This document shows positions 22,975 through 31,342 of a DNA stretch of 32,604 nucleotides, piece after piece. The DNA comes from an uncultured Muribaculaceae bacterium (GTDB lineage: Bacteria > Bacteroidota > Bacteroidia > Bacteroidales > Muribaculaceae), in contig CAJUAT010000030.1 of assembly GCA_910584525.1 (NCBI GenBank), positions 1-32,604 on the forward strand, read 5' to 3'. Within the stretch, counting starts at the first letter, position 1. Every line of letters starts with the position of its first letter. The notes beneath the pieces are model-generated. The model saw only the letters and a list, made by a program, of their open reading frames with translations, searched no databases and was not told the origin of the DNA. Position numbers and translations under genes: made by a program.

Positions 22975-25900
22975 ATGTCTGACAATGTTACGAAAGGGAA
23001 TAGAGGTGTCGAAGAGGGTCAGCGCGTAAAAAGGAGCCGACATCTGGGACGCGACATAATAGTGGTGCTGTCGGTAGCCGGCGGCATCCTTCTGCTGGCG
23101 GCAGCATTTCTGGCCATAGCCACCGCATGGCTTACGCCACGCCGCCTCGAAGAAATCATCAACCGTGAGGCCTCGCGATACACCCGCGCCAATGTCACCG
23201 TACACAATCCCCGCTTCACTTTCTGGTCGTCATTCCCCGAGCTGTGCATAGACATCGACTCGCTGACTGTGGTGAGCAAATCACTCGACGGGCTTCCGGC
23301 CAAAGAGCGGCAGGCTCTTCCCGCCGATGCCGCAAGGCTCCTTTCGGCAGGTCGCACCTCGGCACAGCTCAACATCCAGAGTCTCTTCGGCAAGGAGATA
23401 AAACTCGGCGACATATCCGTCGACTCCCTTGACCTCAATCTCCTCAAGGCTGACTCGGCTACGGCCAACTGGGACATCTTCCCGCGGGTAAAATCCGAAG
23501 GTGTACCCCACATCACGGCACGGTCTGTAAGGCTCACGCATCCATTGCCTATACGCTACCGCGACATCCAGGCCAACACCGACGCCATGATTTCGCCGAC
23601 CACGGTTTCGCTGCTCCGGGCCGACACCGCCGACACCTACCGGCTGACTGCGGGAGGAAAGGCTTCAGCCACTGTCAACGGCAAGAAGTACCTCGACTCT
23701 TTCCCCTTCATGCTCCATGGCAAGGTGGCCCTATGTTTCAGTCCGTTCCGGCTCAAGACAAAGGATTACACCATACGCGCCGGCAACACGCGGAGCCGTC
23801 TCGACGCCGACATGACCCTGGAGAAGAATGTGACCATACACAGTCTGGGCTACAGTCTTGAGGAATTCGATACCGAGGGCTTGCTGCGGCAGCTTCCTTC
23901 TGACCTCATACCCTTTATGAATGGCCTTCGGCCCGAGCTGCGGCTTGGCGCCGAGGCTCTTCTGTCGCGGCCTTATACACCGGGAGAGGGAGGTCTGCCA
24001 TCGTTTACCGCCACGGTGCATGTTCCACGTGGCCGTCTCCTTTTCAACAACATCCGTGAACGCAAATACGACCTCACCGACATAGCTGTTGACAGCCGGC
24101 TGGTCTTCGACGGCGATTCCCCGGCGGCCTCCGTGCTCTACGTGCCCATGGCCCGTGTGAAAGGGGCCGGCACCGACCTGAGAGTGTCGGGGAAGGTGTT
24201 CAGTCTTCTCGACGACCCTTCGGTGACCGCCGACATCAGAGGCAAGGCGTTGCTTCCCCGTCTGGCGGCCATCATACCCTCGCTGCAAGGTCTCGACATC
24301 AGCGGCACCGTGGCCACCGACCTCGGCGTCAGCTTCCGCGTGGCCGACATGAAAGCCATGGCGTTGCACCGTATACAGGCGGCAGGGAATGTGGCGTTGC
24401 GTGACTTCGGTGCGGGAGAAGCCTCCATGCTCGGACGTCTGAGCGGCAATGACCTGCGGGTTCGTTTCAAGGCTGCGTCGCCGCTGATAGCTGCCGGCAA
24501 TGTCTCCGGCTCACTTCTCGACTGCGACATCGACGCCGACCATCTTACGGTAGACGCCGGGAATGTCAAGGGTCAGGTGGAGGGTCTGCGGCTCTCCACA
24601 AGGCGCACAGGCATGACTGCCGATGCCTCTGGTCATTATCCCGTGAACCTTCACCTCAAAGCCACCTCACTCTACCTCTCCGATCCCACCGATACAGTGA
24701 GGCTCAGGGTCAACGACGCCGAGTTCCGGGGTTCGCTGCTGGCCACGGCGAAAGGAAAGGTAAGTGCCGACGGTCTGTCGGCGCGTGTCAAAGGAACCTC
24801 CGCAAGCTACAGCCATGGCGCCACGTCGATGTCTGTCAACGCCCTTGACGCCACCATGAATGCCTCGCGGCGTGCCCGGCCTCTGCCGGTTACCGACTAC
24901 CGGAGTCCCGCCGCGTGGAACGCCGACAGTTATTCGGCAAGCTTCGCCCGCAGCACGCCACGTATCCTCAATCCCTCTTTGCCGGAAACGGCACGCAACC
25001 TTCTCTCCCAGTGGGAGGCGAGTCTGGAGATGCGTTGTACCGACGGCACGCTGCATACTCCCGGATATCCGGCCGCCAACCGCTTCTCCGATGTCCACAT
25101 AAGTGCCGGCACCGACTCGGTGACGGTACACAGTCTCTCGCTCCGCAGCGGCCGCACCGCCCTGCATCTTTCCGGCTACGCATGGAACCTGCGCCAGTTT
25201 CTCGCTTCGGCAACGCCGGCGCCCCTGCGGATGCGTCTCATCGCCGATATCGACACCCTCGACATCAACGACATCGCATATGCCTACTTCCAAGGTGTAG
25301 CCAACATTCATGGTAAAGAGGCCGTAACCCGTATGTTGGCCGACACCACCATTCATTCCGGCGACTCCGTGGCCATCATGATACCGCGCAATATATATGC
25401 CGACATAATGGCTTCAGCCGCAAGGACAAGATACACCGACATCGTCATCGACCGTATGCGCGGGCCCATACATGTGGCCGACGGCAGGGCCAAAATAGAC
25501 TCGCTTCACATACGCACGGGCTTTGCCAATGCCGTGGCGTCGGCGGTATACGATACCCGCGATATGCAGGATATGGGACTGGGGTTATGGTTCGACGTCG
25601 CCGACCTTGACGTAGCCCGCTTTTTCGGCAATTTCCCCTCCATCCTCGCGAAGGCTCCGCAACTGGAGAATCTCAGCGGCACGGTGGCAGTCAACGCCTC
25701 TTTCAACGCCGGACTGTTCCCGACCATGTATATGCTCACGCCCTCCATCTGTGCCGATGTCAATCTGAAGGCCATAGACCTCAGTCTCCGCAAACGTGGC
25801 GTGATACGGACGGTGGCTCATCTGATGATGCTCCATGGCGACAAGCCAGTAAAAATCAAGGATATAAACCTCCATGCCTCGATAAGAGACAATACGGTGT

Positions 25901-26226
25901 CGGTGGATCCCTTCCTGCTGGCATTCGGCGACTACAAGCTGAAAATAGGAGGCCTCAACAATTTCCACGGCGACATGTATTATCATCTCGGGGTTCTCGA
26001 CTGGCCGCTTAAGGCCAAGTTCGGGGTAAACCTTACGGGCAACTTCGGACATCCGGAGGTTAGTCTCGGAGGGTCACGCTGGAAGAGCATCCATGCCTCG
26101 GAGCTGGCCAACGGTATCATGACCGCCGACAACATCAACCTGAGCTCAAAGCTGCGCCACGGCTTCATCGAATTCCTCGGCAAGGCGGCACCCTACGCCG
26201 CCTCCTACGCCGCTGAAGTGCCATAA
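22975..26226 (+). CDS. AsmA-family inner membrane protein
   Basis: A 1083-residue protein: a short Lys/Arg-rich cytoplasmic start, one membrane anchor (about 27-52), then a very long periplasmic region of repeating beta strands. TPRRLEEIINREASRYTRANVTVHNPRF is spread over residues 54-82 and is the typical AsmA N-terminus, and the C-terminal 250 residues resemble the AsmA_2 region (LSGTVAVNASFNAGLFP, KIGGLNNFHGDMYYHLG). AsmA/TamB-like proteins form grooves that bridge inner and outer membranes and are linked to phospholipid transport and outer-membrane homeostasis. No in-frame ATG lies shortly downstream. It ends in AAPYAASYAAEVP. A weak stem (TTCCGG/CCGGAA, 26234-26253) follows the stop. Confidence 0.82.
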   Translation: MSDNVTKGNRGVEEGQRVKRSRHLGRDIIVVLSVAGGILLLAAAFLAIATAWLTPRRLEEIINREASRYTRANVTVHNPRFTFWSSFPELCIDIDSLTVVSKSLDGLPAKERQALPADAARLLSAGRTSAQLNIQSLFGKEIKLGDISVDSLDLNLLKADSATANWDIFPRVKSEGVPHITARSVRLTHPLPIRYRDIQANTDAMISPTTVSLLRADTADTYRLTAGGKASATVNGKKYLDSFPFMLHGKVALCFSPFRLKTKDYTIRAGNTRSRLDADMTLEKNVTIHSLGYSLEEFDTEGLLRQLPSDLIPFMNGLRPELRLGAEALLSRPYTPGEGGLPSFTATVHVPRGRLLFNNIRERKYDLTDIAVDSRLVFDGDSPAASVLYVPMARVKGAGTDLRVSGKVFSLLDDPSVTADIRGKALLPRLAAIIPSLQGLDISGTVATDLGVSFRVADMKAMALHRIQAAGNVALRDFGAGEASMLGRLSGNDLRVRFKAASPLIAAGNVSGSLLDCDIDADHLTVDAGNVKGQVEGLRLSTRRTGMTADASGHYPVNLHLKATSLYLSDPTDTVRLRVNDAEFRGSLLATAKGKVSADGLSARVKGTSASYSHGATSMSVNALDATMNASRRARPLPVTDYRSPAAWNADSYSASFARSTPRILNPSLPETARNLLSQWEASLEMRCTDGTLHTPGYPAANRFSDVHISAGTDSVTVHSLSLRSGRTALHLSGYAWNLRQFLASATPAPLRMRLIADIDTLDINDIAYAYFQGVANIHGKEAVTRMLADTTIHSGDSVAIMIPRNIYADIMASAARTRYTDIVIDRMRGPIHVADGRAKIDSLHIRTGFANAVASAVYDTRDMQDMGLGLWFDVADLDVARFFGNFPSILAKAPQLENLSGTVAVNASFNAGLFPTMYMLTPSICADVNLKAIDLSLRKRGVIRTVAHLMMLHGDKPVKIKDINLHASIRDNTVSVDPFLLAFGDYKLKIGGLNNFHGDMYYHLGVLDWPLKAKFGVNLTGNFGHPEVSLGGSRWKSIHASELANGIMTADNINLSSKLRHGFIEFLGKAAPYAASYAAEVP

Positions 26227-26283
26227 GAGCGAGTTCCGGATATCTCCCCGGAATGTCCATGAATTGGGATATGTTGCTTTTTA

Positions 26284-26315
26284 TTTGGTAAAACCGACAA
26301 AAATAGCTAAATTTG
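26284..26315 (+). promoter_or_regulatory. Promoter of tRNA-Pro
   Basis: TTTG (26284-26287), a 20-bp spacer and TAAATTTG (26308-26315). It ends 16 bp before the mature tRNA. Confidence 0.8.
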
Positions 26316-26331
26316 CAGTCGCAAAAAGAAT

Positions 26332-26405
26332 CGGGGTGTAGCACAGTTGGTTAGCGCGCTACGTTCGGGACGTAGAGGTCGGGCGTTCGAGTCGCCTCAC
26401 CCCGA
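26332..26405 (+). tRNA. tRNA-Pro (anticodon CGG)
   Basis: A 74-nt cloverleaf. The acceptor stem CGGGGTG (26332-26338) pairs with CACCCCG (26398-26404), with A as discriminator and C as base 1, as in proline tRNAs. The anticodon stem CTACG/CGTAG encloses TTCGGGA, giving anticodon CGG at 26366-26368 (reads CCG). The T arm has GGGCG-TTCGAGT-CGCCT with one G-T pair. CCA is not encoded (ACATAA follows), so it must be added by nucleotidyltransferase. Confidence 0.96.
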
Positions 26406-26407
26406 CA

Positions 26408-26433
26408 TAAAAGCCGGATACGTCCGGCTTTTA
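26408..26433 (+). terminator. Intrinsic terminator of tRNA-Pro
   Basis: TAAAAGCCGGA (26408-26418) pairs perfectly with TCCGGCTTTTA (26423-26433) across TACG; a further T4 follows at about 26437. The remaining bases to metG (26434-26528) show no clear promoter. Confidence 0.85.
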
Positions 26434-26528
26434 TCGTTTTCAGGGCCCTTGCCGCCGCTTGCAGCACAGGGGCACCACAATTGTATGTTCCACAGGTTCC
26501 CCCCGGAGCCATAAAGAGATAAATCACG

Positions 26529-28568
26529 ATGAGTGAATACAAGCGAACGTTAGTGACGACGGCGTTGCCGTATGCCAACGGGCCGGTACATATCGGTCAT
26601 CTTGCCGGCGTATATGTGCCGGCCGACATCTATGCACGATATCTGCGCATGCGTGGGCGCGAGGTGATGCTTGTAGGCGGCAGCGACGAGCATGGCGTGC
26701 CCATCACCATCAAGGCCCGCAAGGAGGGTGTCACTCCCCAGGACATCGTGGACCGTTACCATACCCTGATACGCGACTCTTTCAAGGAGTTCGGCATATC
26801 TTTTGACGTATACGGGCGCACCACCAGCGAGACACACCGCCGTACAGCCTCGGAGTTCTTCCGCCGCCTCTACGACAAGGGCGAGTTCATACAGAAGACT
26901 TCGGAACAGCTTTATGACCCGGAGGCAGGACAGTTTCTGGCCGACCGCTATGTGACGGGCAAATGTCCTCACTGCGGCGCCGAAGGAGCCTACGGCGACC
27001 AGTGCGAGGCCTGCGGCACTTCCCTCAACGCCACCGACCTCATAAACCCCAAATCGGCCATCACCGGCGCCACGCCCGTGCTCAAGGAGACCACCCACTT
27101 CTTCCTGCCTCTCGACAAATGGCAGGCACGCCTTGAGGAATGGATCCTCAAAGGGCATCCGGAATGGAAGCCCAACGTCTACGGGCAGTGCAAGTCATGG
27201 CTCGACCTGGGTCTGCAGCCCCGCGCCGTGAGCCGCGACCTCGACTGGGGTATACCCGTACCTGTGGAAGGCGCCGAAGGTAAGGTGCTATACGTATGGT
27301 TCGACGCCCCGATAGGTTACATCTCCAATACCATCGACCTCGTGGGCGACGACTACACAAAATGGTGGAAAGACCCCGAGACAAGGATGCTCCATTTCAT
27401 AGGCAAGGACAACATCGTGTTCCACTGCATAGTGTTCCCGTCAATGCTCATGGCCGACGGCAGCTATAACCTCCCCGACAATGTTCCGGCCAACGAGTTC
27501 CTCAACCTTGAGGACGACAAGATCTCGACGTCGCGCAACTGGGCGGTATGGCTCCACGAGTATCTCCGCGACTTCCCCGGCAAACAGGACACCCTGCGCT
27601 ACACACTGACGGCGAATGCTCCCGAAACCAAGGACAACAACTTCACATGGCGCGACTTCCAGGCCCGTAACAATAACGAGCTGGTAGCCATCTGGGGCAA
27701 CTTCGTGAACCGCGCCATGGTGCTCGACCACAAATATTTCGGCGGCAAGGTTCCGGAGCGCGGAGCCCTGGAGGATATCGACGTGAAGGTGCTCGAAGAG
27801 GTTCGTCAGGCAGTGGCGGCCACCGCCGACGACATTGAGAACTTCAAGTTCCGGGAGGCATTGCGTCAGGCCATGAACGTGGCGCGTGCCGGCAACAAGT
27901 ACCTCGCCGACACCGAGCCGTGGAAACTCTGGAAGAGCGACCCGCAGCGCGTGGCCACTATCCTCAACGTGTCGCTGCAGATATGCGCCACCATGGCGAT
28001 AGTGGGCGAACCTTTCATGCCTTTCATGAGCGCCGACCTCGCCAAGATGCTCGGCATCGACAAGCTCTCCTGGGATATGGCCGGCCGCGACGACATTCTC
28101 CCCGCAGGCGCCGACGTGGCCGAACCCAAGCTCCTCTTCACCAAGATAGAGGATGACGCCATAAAGGCCCAGACCGACCGTCTCGAAAGAATCAAGAAGG
28201 AGAACGAGCTCGCCGGCTGGACACCCGCAGCCGTCAAGGAGGATGTCCCCTTCGACGACTTCGAGAAACTCGACATACGCGTGGGCAAGGTGCTCGCCTG
28301 CGAAAAGGTAAAGAAATCCAAGAAGCTGCTGAAGTTCGACATTGACGACGGCATGGGAGGCCGCGTGATTCTCAGCGGCATAGCCGCGAGCTACCCAGAG
28401 CCTGAGAAGCTTGTGGGCACCGAGGTGCTCTTCATAGCCAACTTCGCTCCCCGCAACATGATGGGCCATCAGAGCCAGGGCATGATTCTGAGTGCCGTTA
28501 ACCCTGACGGCTCCCTCACCCTCTGCTCCCCTTCGAAAGAATGCAAGCCGGGCTCGTCGGTAGGTTAA
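26529..28568 (+). CDS. metG: Methionyl-tRNA synthetase
   Basis: A class I synthetase of 679 residues that charges elongator and initiator tRNA-Met. HIGH is at 21-24 (PVHIGHLAG). The zinc knuckle has Cys146, Cys149, Cys159 and Cys162 (CPHCG...CEAC). The KMSKS loop is KISTS (331-335), after LNLEDD. The anticodon-binding helical domain follows, and residues about 570-679 form an EMAPII/Trbp111-like tRNA-binding dimerisation domain (DFEKLDIRVGKVLACEKV...GRVILSGIA, ending PGSSVG), as in the long bacterial MetRS. The Wzi-like gene starts 11 bp after its stop, so they may be co-transcribed. Confidence 0.97.
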   Translation: MSEYKRTLVTTALPYANGPVHIGHLAGVYVPADIYARYLRMRGREVMLVGGSDEHGVPITIKARKEGVTPQDIVDRYHTLIRDSFKEFGISFDVYGRTTSETHRRTASEFFRRLYDKGEFIQKTSEQLYDPEAGQFLADRYVTGKCPHCGAEGAYGDQCEACGTSLNATDLINPKSAITGATPVLKETTHFFLPLDKWQARLEEWILKGHPEWKPNVYGQCKSWLDLGLQPRAVSRDLDWGIPVPVEGAEGKVLYVWFDAPIGYISNTIDLVGDDYTKWWKDPETRMLHFIGKDNIVFHCIVFPSMLMADGSYNLPDNVPANEFLNLEDDKISTSRNWAVWLHEYLRDFPGKQDTLRYTLTANAPETKDNNFTWRDFQARNNNELVAIWGNFVNRAMVLDHKYFGGKVPERGALEDIDVKVLEEVRQAVAATADDIENFKFREALRQAMNVARAGNKYLADTEPWKLWKSDPQRVATILNVSLQICATMAIVGEPFMPFMSADLAKMLGIDKLSWDMAGRDDILPAGADVAEPKLLFTKIEDDAIKAQTDRLERIKKENELAGWTPAAVKEDVPFDDFEKLDIRVGKVLACEKVKKSKKLLKFDIDDGMGGRVILSGIAASYPEPEKLVGTEVLFIANFAPRNMMGHQSQGMILSAVNPDGSLTLCSPSKECKPGSSVG

Positions 28569-28579
28569 AAAGGAATCGT

Positions 28580-30070
28580 ATGAAACTGAAATACACAATA
28601 ACTGCCGCGGCATTGATGGCGGCGGCGGCAGCCATGCCGGCGGCGGCACGCGAGTTCGGTGACTCGCTGCGTTACCGGGCGGAAATCGGCGGCACTTTCA
28701 GCGCCGGCGAGCATACGCCCTTCTGGATGGTCAACGACCAGTACGGATTCTCCGGCCTCAAGAAGAACAATGCGTGGATACGCGGCGGCATCTTCCATGA
28801 CCTCGACAAGGAGAAACGTTTCTCCTGGGGTGCGGGCGTCGACCTGGGCGTGGCATTGAATTTCCAGCGCGTGTTCATACCCCAGCAGATTTATGCCGAG
28901 GTGAAATACCGCTGTCTCAACGCCATGATCGGCCAGAAGGAGATGCCGAGCGACATCATCGACACCGACCTGTCGTCGGGCGACCTCACCAATTCGTCGA
29001 ACGCGCGTCCCATACCCCAGCTGCGCATAGGCATCTTCGACTATGCCGACTTCTGGGGCTGCAAGGGATGGTTTGCCGTCAAGGGGTACATAGGCTACGG
29101 CATGTTCACCGACAATGCATGGATCAAGAAATGGGCGCGTCCCGAGACCGAATATACCCTCAGCACCCTCTACTGCACGCGTGCCATCTATTTCCGCGGC
29201 GGCGACGCGCGCCAATTCCCGCTCACCGGTGAGTTCGGCATGAGGATGGACTCTCAGTTCGGCGGCACCTATTACAGCGCCGAGGATGCCGACGGCAACA
29301 GACGCGTGGAGAAACGTCCCACCAATCTGAAGGCCTGGTTCAAGGGTCTTGTGCCCATGGGCGGCGACGAGACAACCGTGGCCGGCGAACAGCTCAACGT
29401 GCAGGGCAACTTCCTGGGCAACTGGTCGTTCGCCCTCGCATGGCAGGATCCCAAGGGATGGAGCGTGAAGGCCTATTACCAGCATTTCTTCGAGGACCAT
29501 TCGCAGATGACCTTCGACTATGCATGGATCGACGGTCTCTGGGGCGTGCACGGCAAGCTCCCAAAGAATCCTTTCCTGTCGGAAGCTGTCGTGGAATTCT
29601 TCTACAGCAAGGACCAGTCAGGTCCCGGATATTATGACCATGACGACAAGATAGACCATCAGGTGTCGGGCCGCGACAATTATTACAACCATTACCTCTA
29701 TAATGGCTGGTGCAACTATGGCTACGGCATCGGCAACCCGTTCATCATCTCCCCCATATACAACTCCGACCATATCTTCGAGTTCTACAACAACCGTGTT
29801 GAGGCCTGGAACATCGGTCTCAAGGGAGAACCGTCGCCCCAGGTCGACTGGAAGCTGCGCATCGGCGTAATCCGGTCATGGGGCAGCCATGATTACCCGG
29901 CCGTGAAGATTCTCAACGACTTCAGTCTGCTGGCGAAAGTCAACTACCATCCCCGGCGTCTCAAGGGCTGGGAAGGGTCGCTGTCGATTGGCTGGGACCA
30001 GGGGTCGCTCATCGGCAACAGTTTCGGCGTGGGTATAACCATTGCCAAAGTCGGTTTCATAAAATTCTAA
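28580..30070 (+). CDS. Wzi-family outer membrane beta-barrel protein
   Basis: A protein of 496 residues from ATG 28580, preceded by AAAAAGGAA at good spacing; an upstream in-frame ATG at 28541 lies inside metG. The signal peptide is Ala-rich (about 1-24, AAA-REF). The mature part is mostly alternating beta strands with many Tyr, Trp and Gly. RAEIGGTFSAGEHTPFWMVNDQYG and the final GVGITIAKVGFIKF (terminal aromatic) resemble the Bacteroidota Caps_assemb_Wzi family. Wzi proteins sit in the outer membrane and bind or organise capsular polysaccharide at the surface; here no capsule genes are adjacent, so the role is family-based inference. Confidence 0.78.
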   Translation: MKLKYTITAAALMAAAAAMPAAAREFGDSLRYRAEIGGTFSAGEHTPFWMVNDQYGFSGLKKNNAWIRGGIFHDLDKEKRFSWGAGVDLGVALNFQRVFIPQQIYAEVKYRCLNAMIGQKEMPSDIIDTDLSSGDLTNSSNARPIPQLRIGIFDYADFWGCKGWFAVKGYIGYGMFTDNAWIKKWARPETEYTLSTLYCTRAIYFRGGDARQFPLTGEFGMRMDSQFGGTYYSAEDADGNRRVEKRPTNLKAWFKGLVPMGGDETTVAGEQLNVQGNFLGNWSFALAWQDPKGWSVKAYYQHFFEDHSQMTFDYAWIDGLWGVHGKLPKNPFLSEAVVEFFYSKDQSGPGYYDHDDKIDHQVSGRDNYYNHYLYNGWCNYGYGIGNPFIISPIYNSDHIFEFYNNRVEAWNIGLKGEPSPQVDWKLRIGVIRSWGSHDYPAVKILNDFSLLAKVNYHPRRLKGWEGSLSIGWDQGSLIGNSFGVGITIAKVGFIKF

Positions 30071-30076
30071 GAAACA

Positions 30077-30484
30077 ATGGCAAAGAAGATATTTTTATCA
30101 TGCGTATTCATGATGTCGGTGCTTCTTCTCACGGTGGCCTGCAACCGCGTGAACCATGACGGGGCTGTCGACGGCTACTGGATGGTGGAAAGCATAGAGA
30201 CGAAAAGCGACGGCAGCATGCGTTATCCCGACCGGCACATGGTGTGCGTACAGCTGGAAATCATGCAGCTGCGCGCTCCTTTCATGCTCGCGTCGGGAGA
30301 AATCATGGCATACGACAAGGAAACAGGGGTCATGACCGTCGACTTCCGCAGCGGCAGCATAGAACCGGAGGCTCTCGCCAATTACGGCATCTACGAGAAC
30401 CCCGTGACTTTCCATGTCGACGCCGACCGCAAGAAGCTCGTGCTTACCACCCCCACTTCCGTCATCAAGTGCAAGAGATACTGA
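30077..30484 (+). CDS. Small lipocalin-like lipoprotein
   Basis: A protein of 135 residues with a lipoprotein signal peptide (hydrophobic 5-20; lipobox LTVAC, Cys22). The mature part begins DGYWMVESIETK and continues as strands ending TTPTSVIKCKRY, the layout of the small lipocalin-like Bacteroidota lipoproteins (a W near the first strand and a short barrel). No ligand can be inferred. It starts 6 bp after the Wzi-like gene on the same strand, so both are probably expressed together at the envelope. It converges with the sirtuin gene, whose stop lies 18 bp away. Confidence 0.7.
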   Translation: MAKKIFLSCVFMMSVLLLTVACNRVNHDGAVDGYWMVESIETKSDGSMRYPDRHMVCVQLEIMQLRAPFMLASGEIMAYDKETGVMTVDFRSGSIEPEALANYGIYENPVTFHVDADRKKLVLTTPTSVIKCKRY

Positions 30485-30486
30485 AA

Positions 30487-30512
30487 CCTCAGGATTCGTT
30501 CCTCAGGATTCG
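30487..30512 (+). repeat. Tandem 12-bp duplication at the convergent gene ends
   Basis: CCTCAGGATTCG occurs at 30487-30498 and 30501-30512. The second copy contains the last codons and stop of the minus-strand sirtuin gene. It is a small local duplication. Confidence 0.7.
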
Positions 30513-31198
30513 AGAAGTTTTGCGAGAGTCTGCATCCCCTTGGTTGCAGGCTCTTTTATTACTGTCACATTCGGGATTCCGACGGTGCTTGCCGGGTTGG
30601 GGTCGATATAATAGATGGGCGTTCCGGGCCGCACGCATCTGATGAGTCCAGCCGCGGGATATACCACCAGCGATGTGCCTATCACCACGAATATGTCGGC
30701 CTCGCCCACCAGCTCGGCAGCCTTCTCGATGTTAGGCACCGGCTCGTTGAAGAACACGATATGCGGCCGCATGGGGTGTCCGTTCTTACCTTTGGTGGCC
30801 GGCGTGGTCTCCAGATGCTCTATGTCGAGGGTCTCAGTATAGTCGGGGTCATACATGGAGCGTATCTTCATAAGCTCGCCATGCAGATGCAGCACTTTGG
30901 AGCTTCCGGCCCTCTCGTGGAGGTCATCGACATTCTGGGTGATGATGTATACGTCGTAGTCTTTCTCAAGGTCTGCCAAGGCCTTGTGGGCGGCGTTGGG
31001 CAACGCCTTTACCAGGTCTTTGCGTCGCTCATTGTAGAAATGATGCACCAGCTCCGGGTCGCGTGCGAACCCTTCGGCCGACGCTACCTGCATCACAGGA
31101 TAATTCTCCCACAGCCCCCCGGCATCGCGGAAGGTCTTTATGCCGCTTTCGGCACTCACCCCGGCGCCCGTAGACACCACCAGCTTCTGCTTTCTCAT
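30503..31198 (-). CDS. cobB: NAD-dependent protein deacylase (sirtuin, class III, without zinc cysteines)
   Basis: A 231-residue sirtuin that removes acyl groups from lysines using NAD. GAGVSAESGI (11-20), TFRD, TQNVDDLHERAG (QNVD 88-91) and catalytic His106 (LHLHGE) are intact, and GTSLVVYPAAGL closes the NAD site. FYNERR gives Tyr55 and Arg58, the YxxR pair that in class III enzymes (CobB, SIRT5) favours acidic acyl groups such as succinyl and malonyl. The zinc module lacks all four Cys; the segment KIRSMYDPDYTETLDIEHLE stands in its place, as in some other Bacteroidota sirtuins. ATG at 31198; the gene is divergent from the SDR gene. Confidence 0.9.
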   Translation of the reverse strand: MRKQKLVVSTGAGVSAESGIKTFRDAGGLWENYPVMQVASAEGFARDPELVHHFYNERRKDLVKALPNAAHKALADLEKDYDVYIITQNVDDLHERAGSSKVLHLHGELMKIRSMYDPDYTETLDIEHLETTPATKGKNGHPMRPHIVFFNEPVPNIEKAAELVGEADIFVVIGTSLVVYPAAGLIRCVRPGTPIYYIDPNPASTVGIPNVTVIKEPATKGMQTLAKLLES

Positions 31199-31219
31199 AT
31201 CTTATTGTTTATGGCTGTT

Positions 31220-31281
31220 ATAGCTTTTATAGCTTTTATGGCTTTAATAGCTATTAAAGCCATAAAAGCTATTAATGCTAT
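31220..31281. other. 44-bp perfect palindrome in the divergent sirtuin/SDR region
   Basis: Bases 31229-31250 and 31251-31272 are exact reverse complements, so the palindrome has no central spacer. Pairing extends to 31220-31281 with two mismatches. The left arm includes repeated TAGCTTTTA units. It starts 22 bp from the sirtuin ATG. It may be an operator, a paired terminator or a DNA cruciform. Confidence 0.75.
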
Positions 31282-31286
31282 TATAA

Positions 31287-31309
31287 AAACCCCTCAATGC
31301 CGGGGTTTG
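31287..31309 (+). other. Short hairpin upstream of the SDR promoter
   Basis: AAACCCC (31287-31293) pairs with GGGGTTT (31302-31308) across TCAATGCC. It lies just upstream of the -7 box at 31313 and occupies the place where a -33 element would be. Confidence 0.5.
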
Positions 31310-31312
31310 TTA

Positions 31313-31320
31313 TAACTTTG
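31313..31320 (+). promoter_or_regulatory. -7 box of the SDR gene
   Basis: TAACTTTG fits TAnnTTTG; no TTTG lies 19-20 bp upstream (CCCC is there), so activation by a regulator may be needed. The leader to ATG 31343 would be about 18 nt. Confidence 0.55.
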
Positions 31321-31342
31321 AAGTGTTATAAAAACTTATAAG

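Noticed and set aside
31287..31309. Terminator between sirtuin and SDR genes
   Set aside because: The genes diverge, so no transcript should end here; the hairpin is listed only as a structural element.
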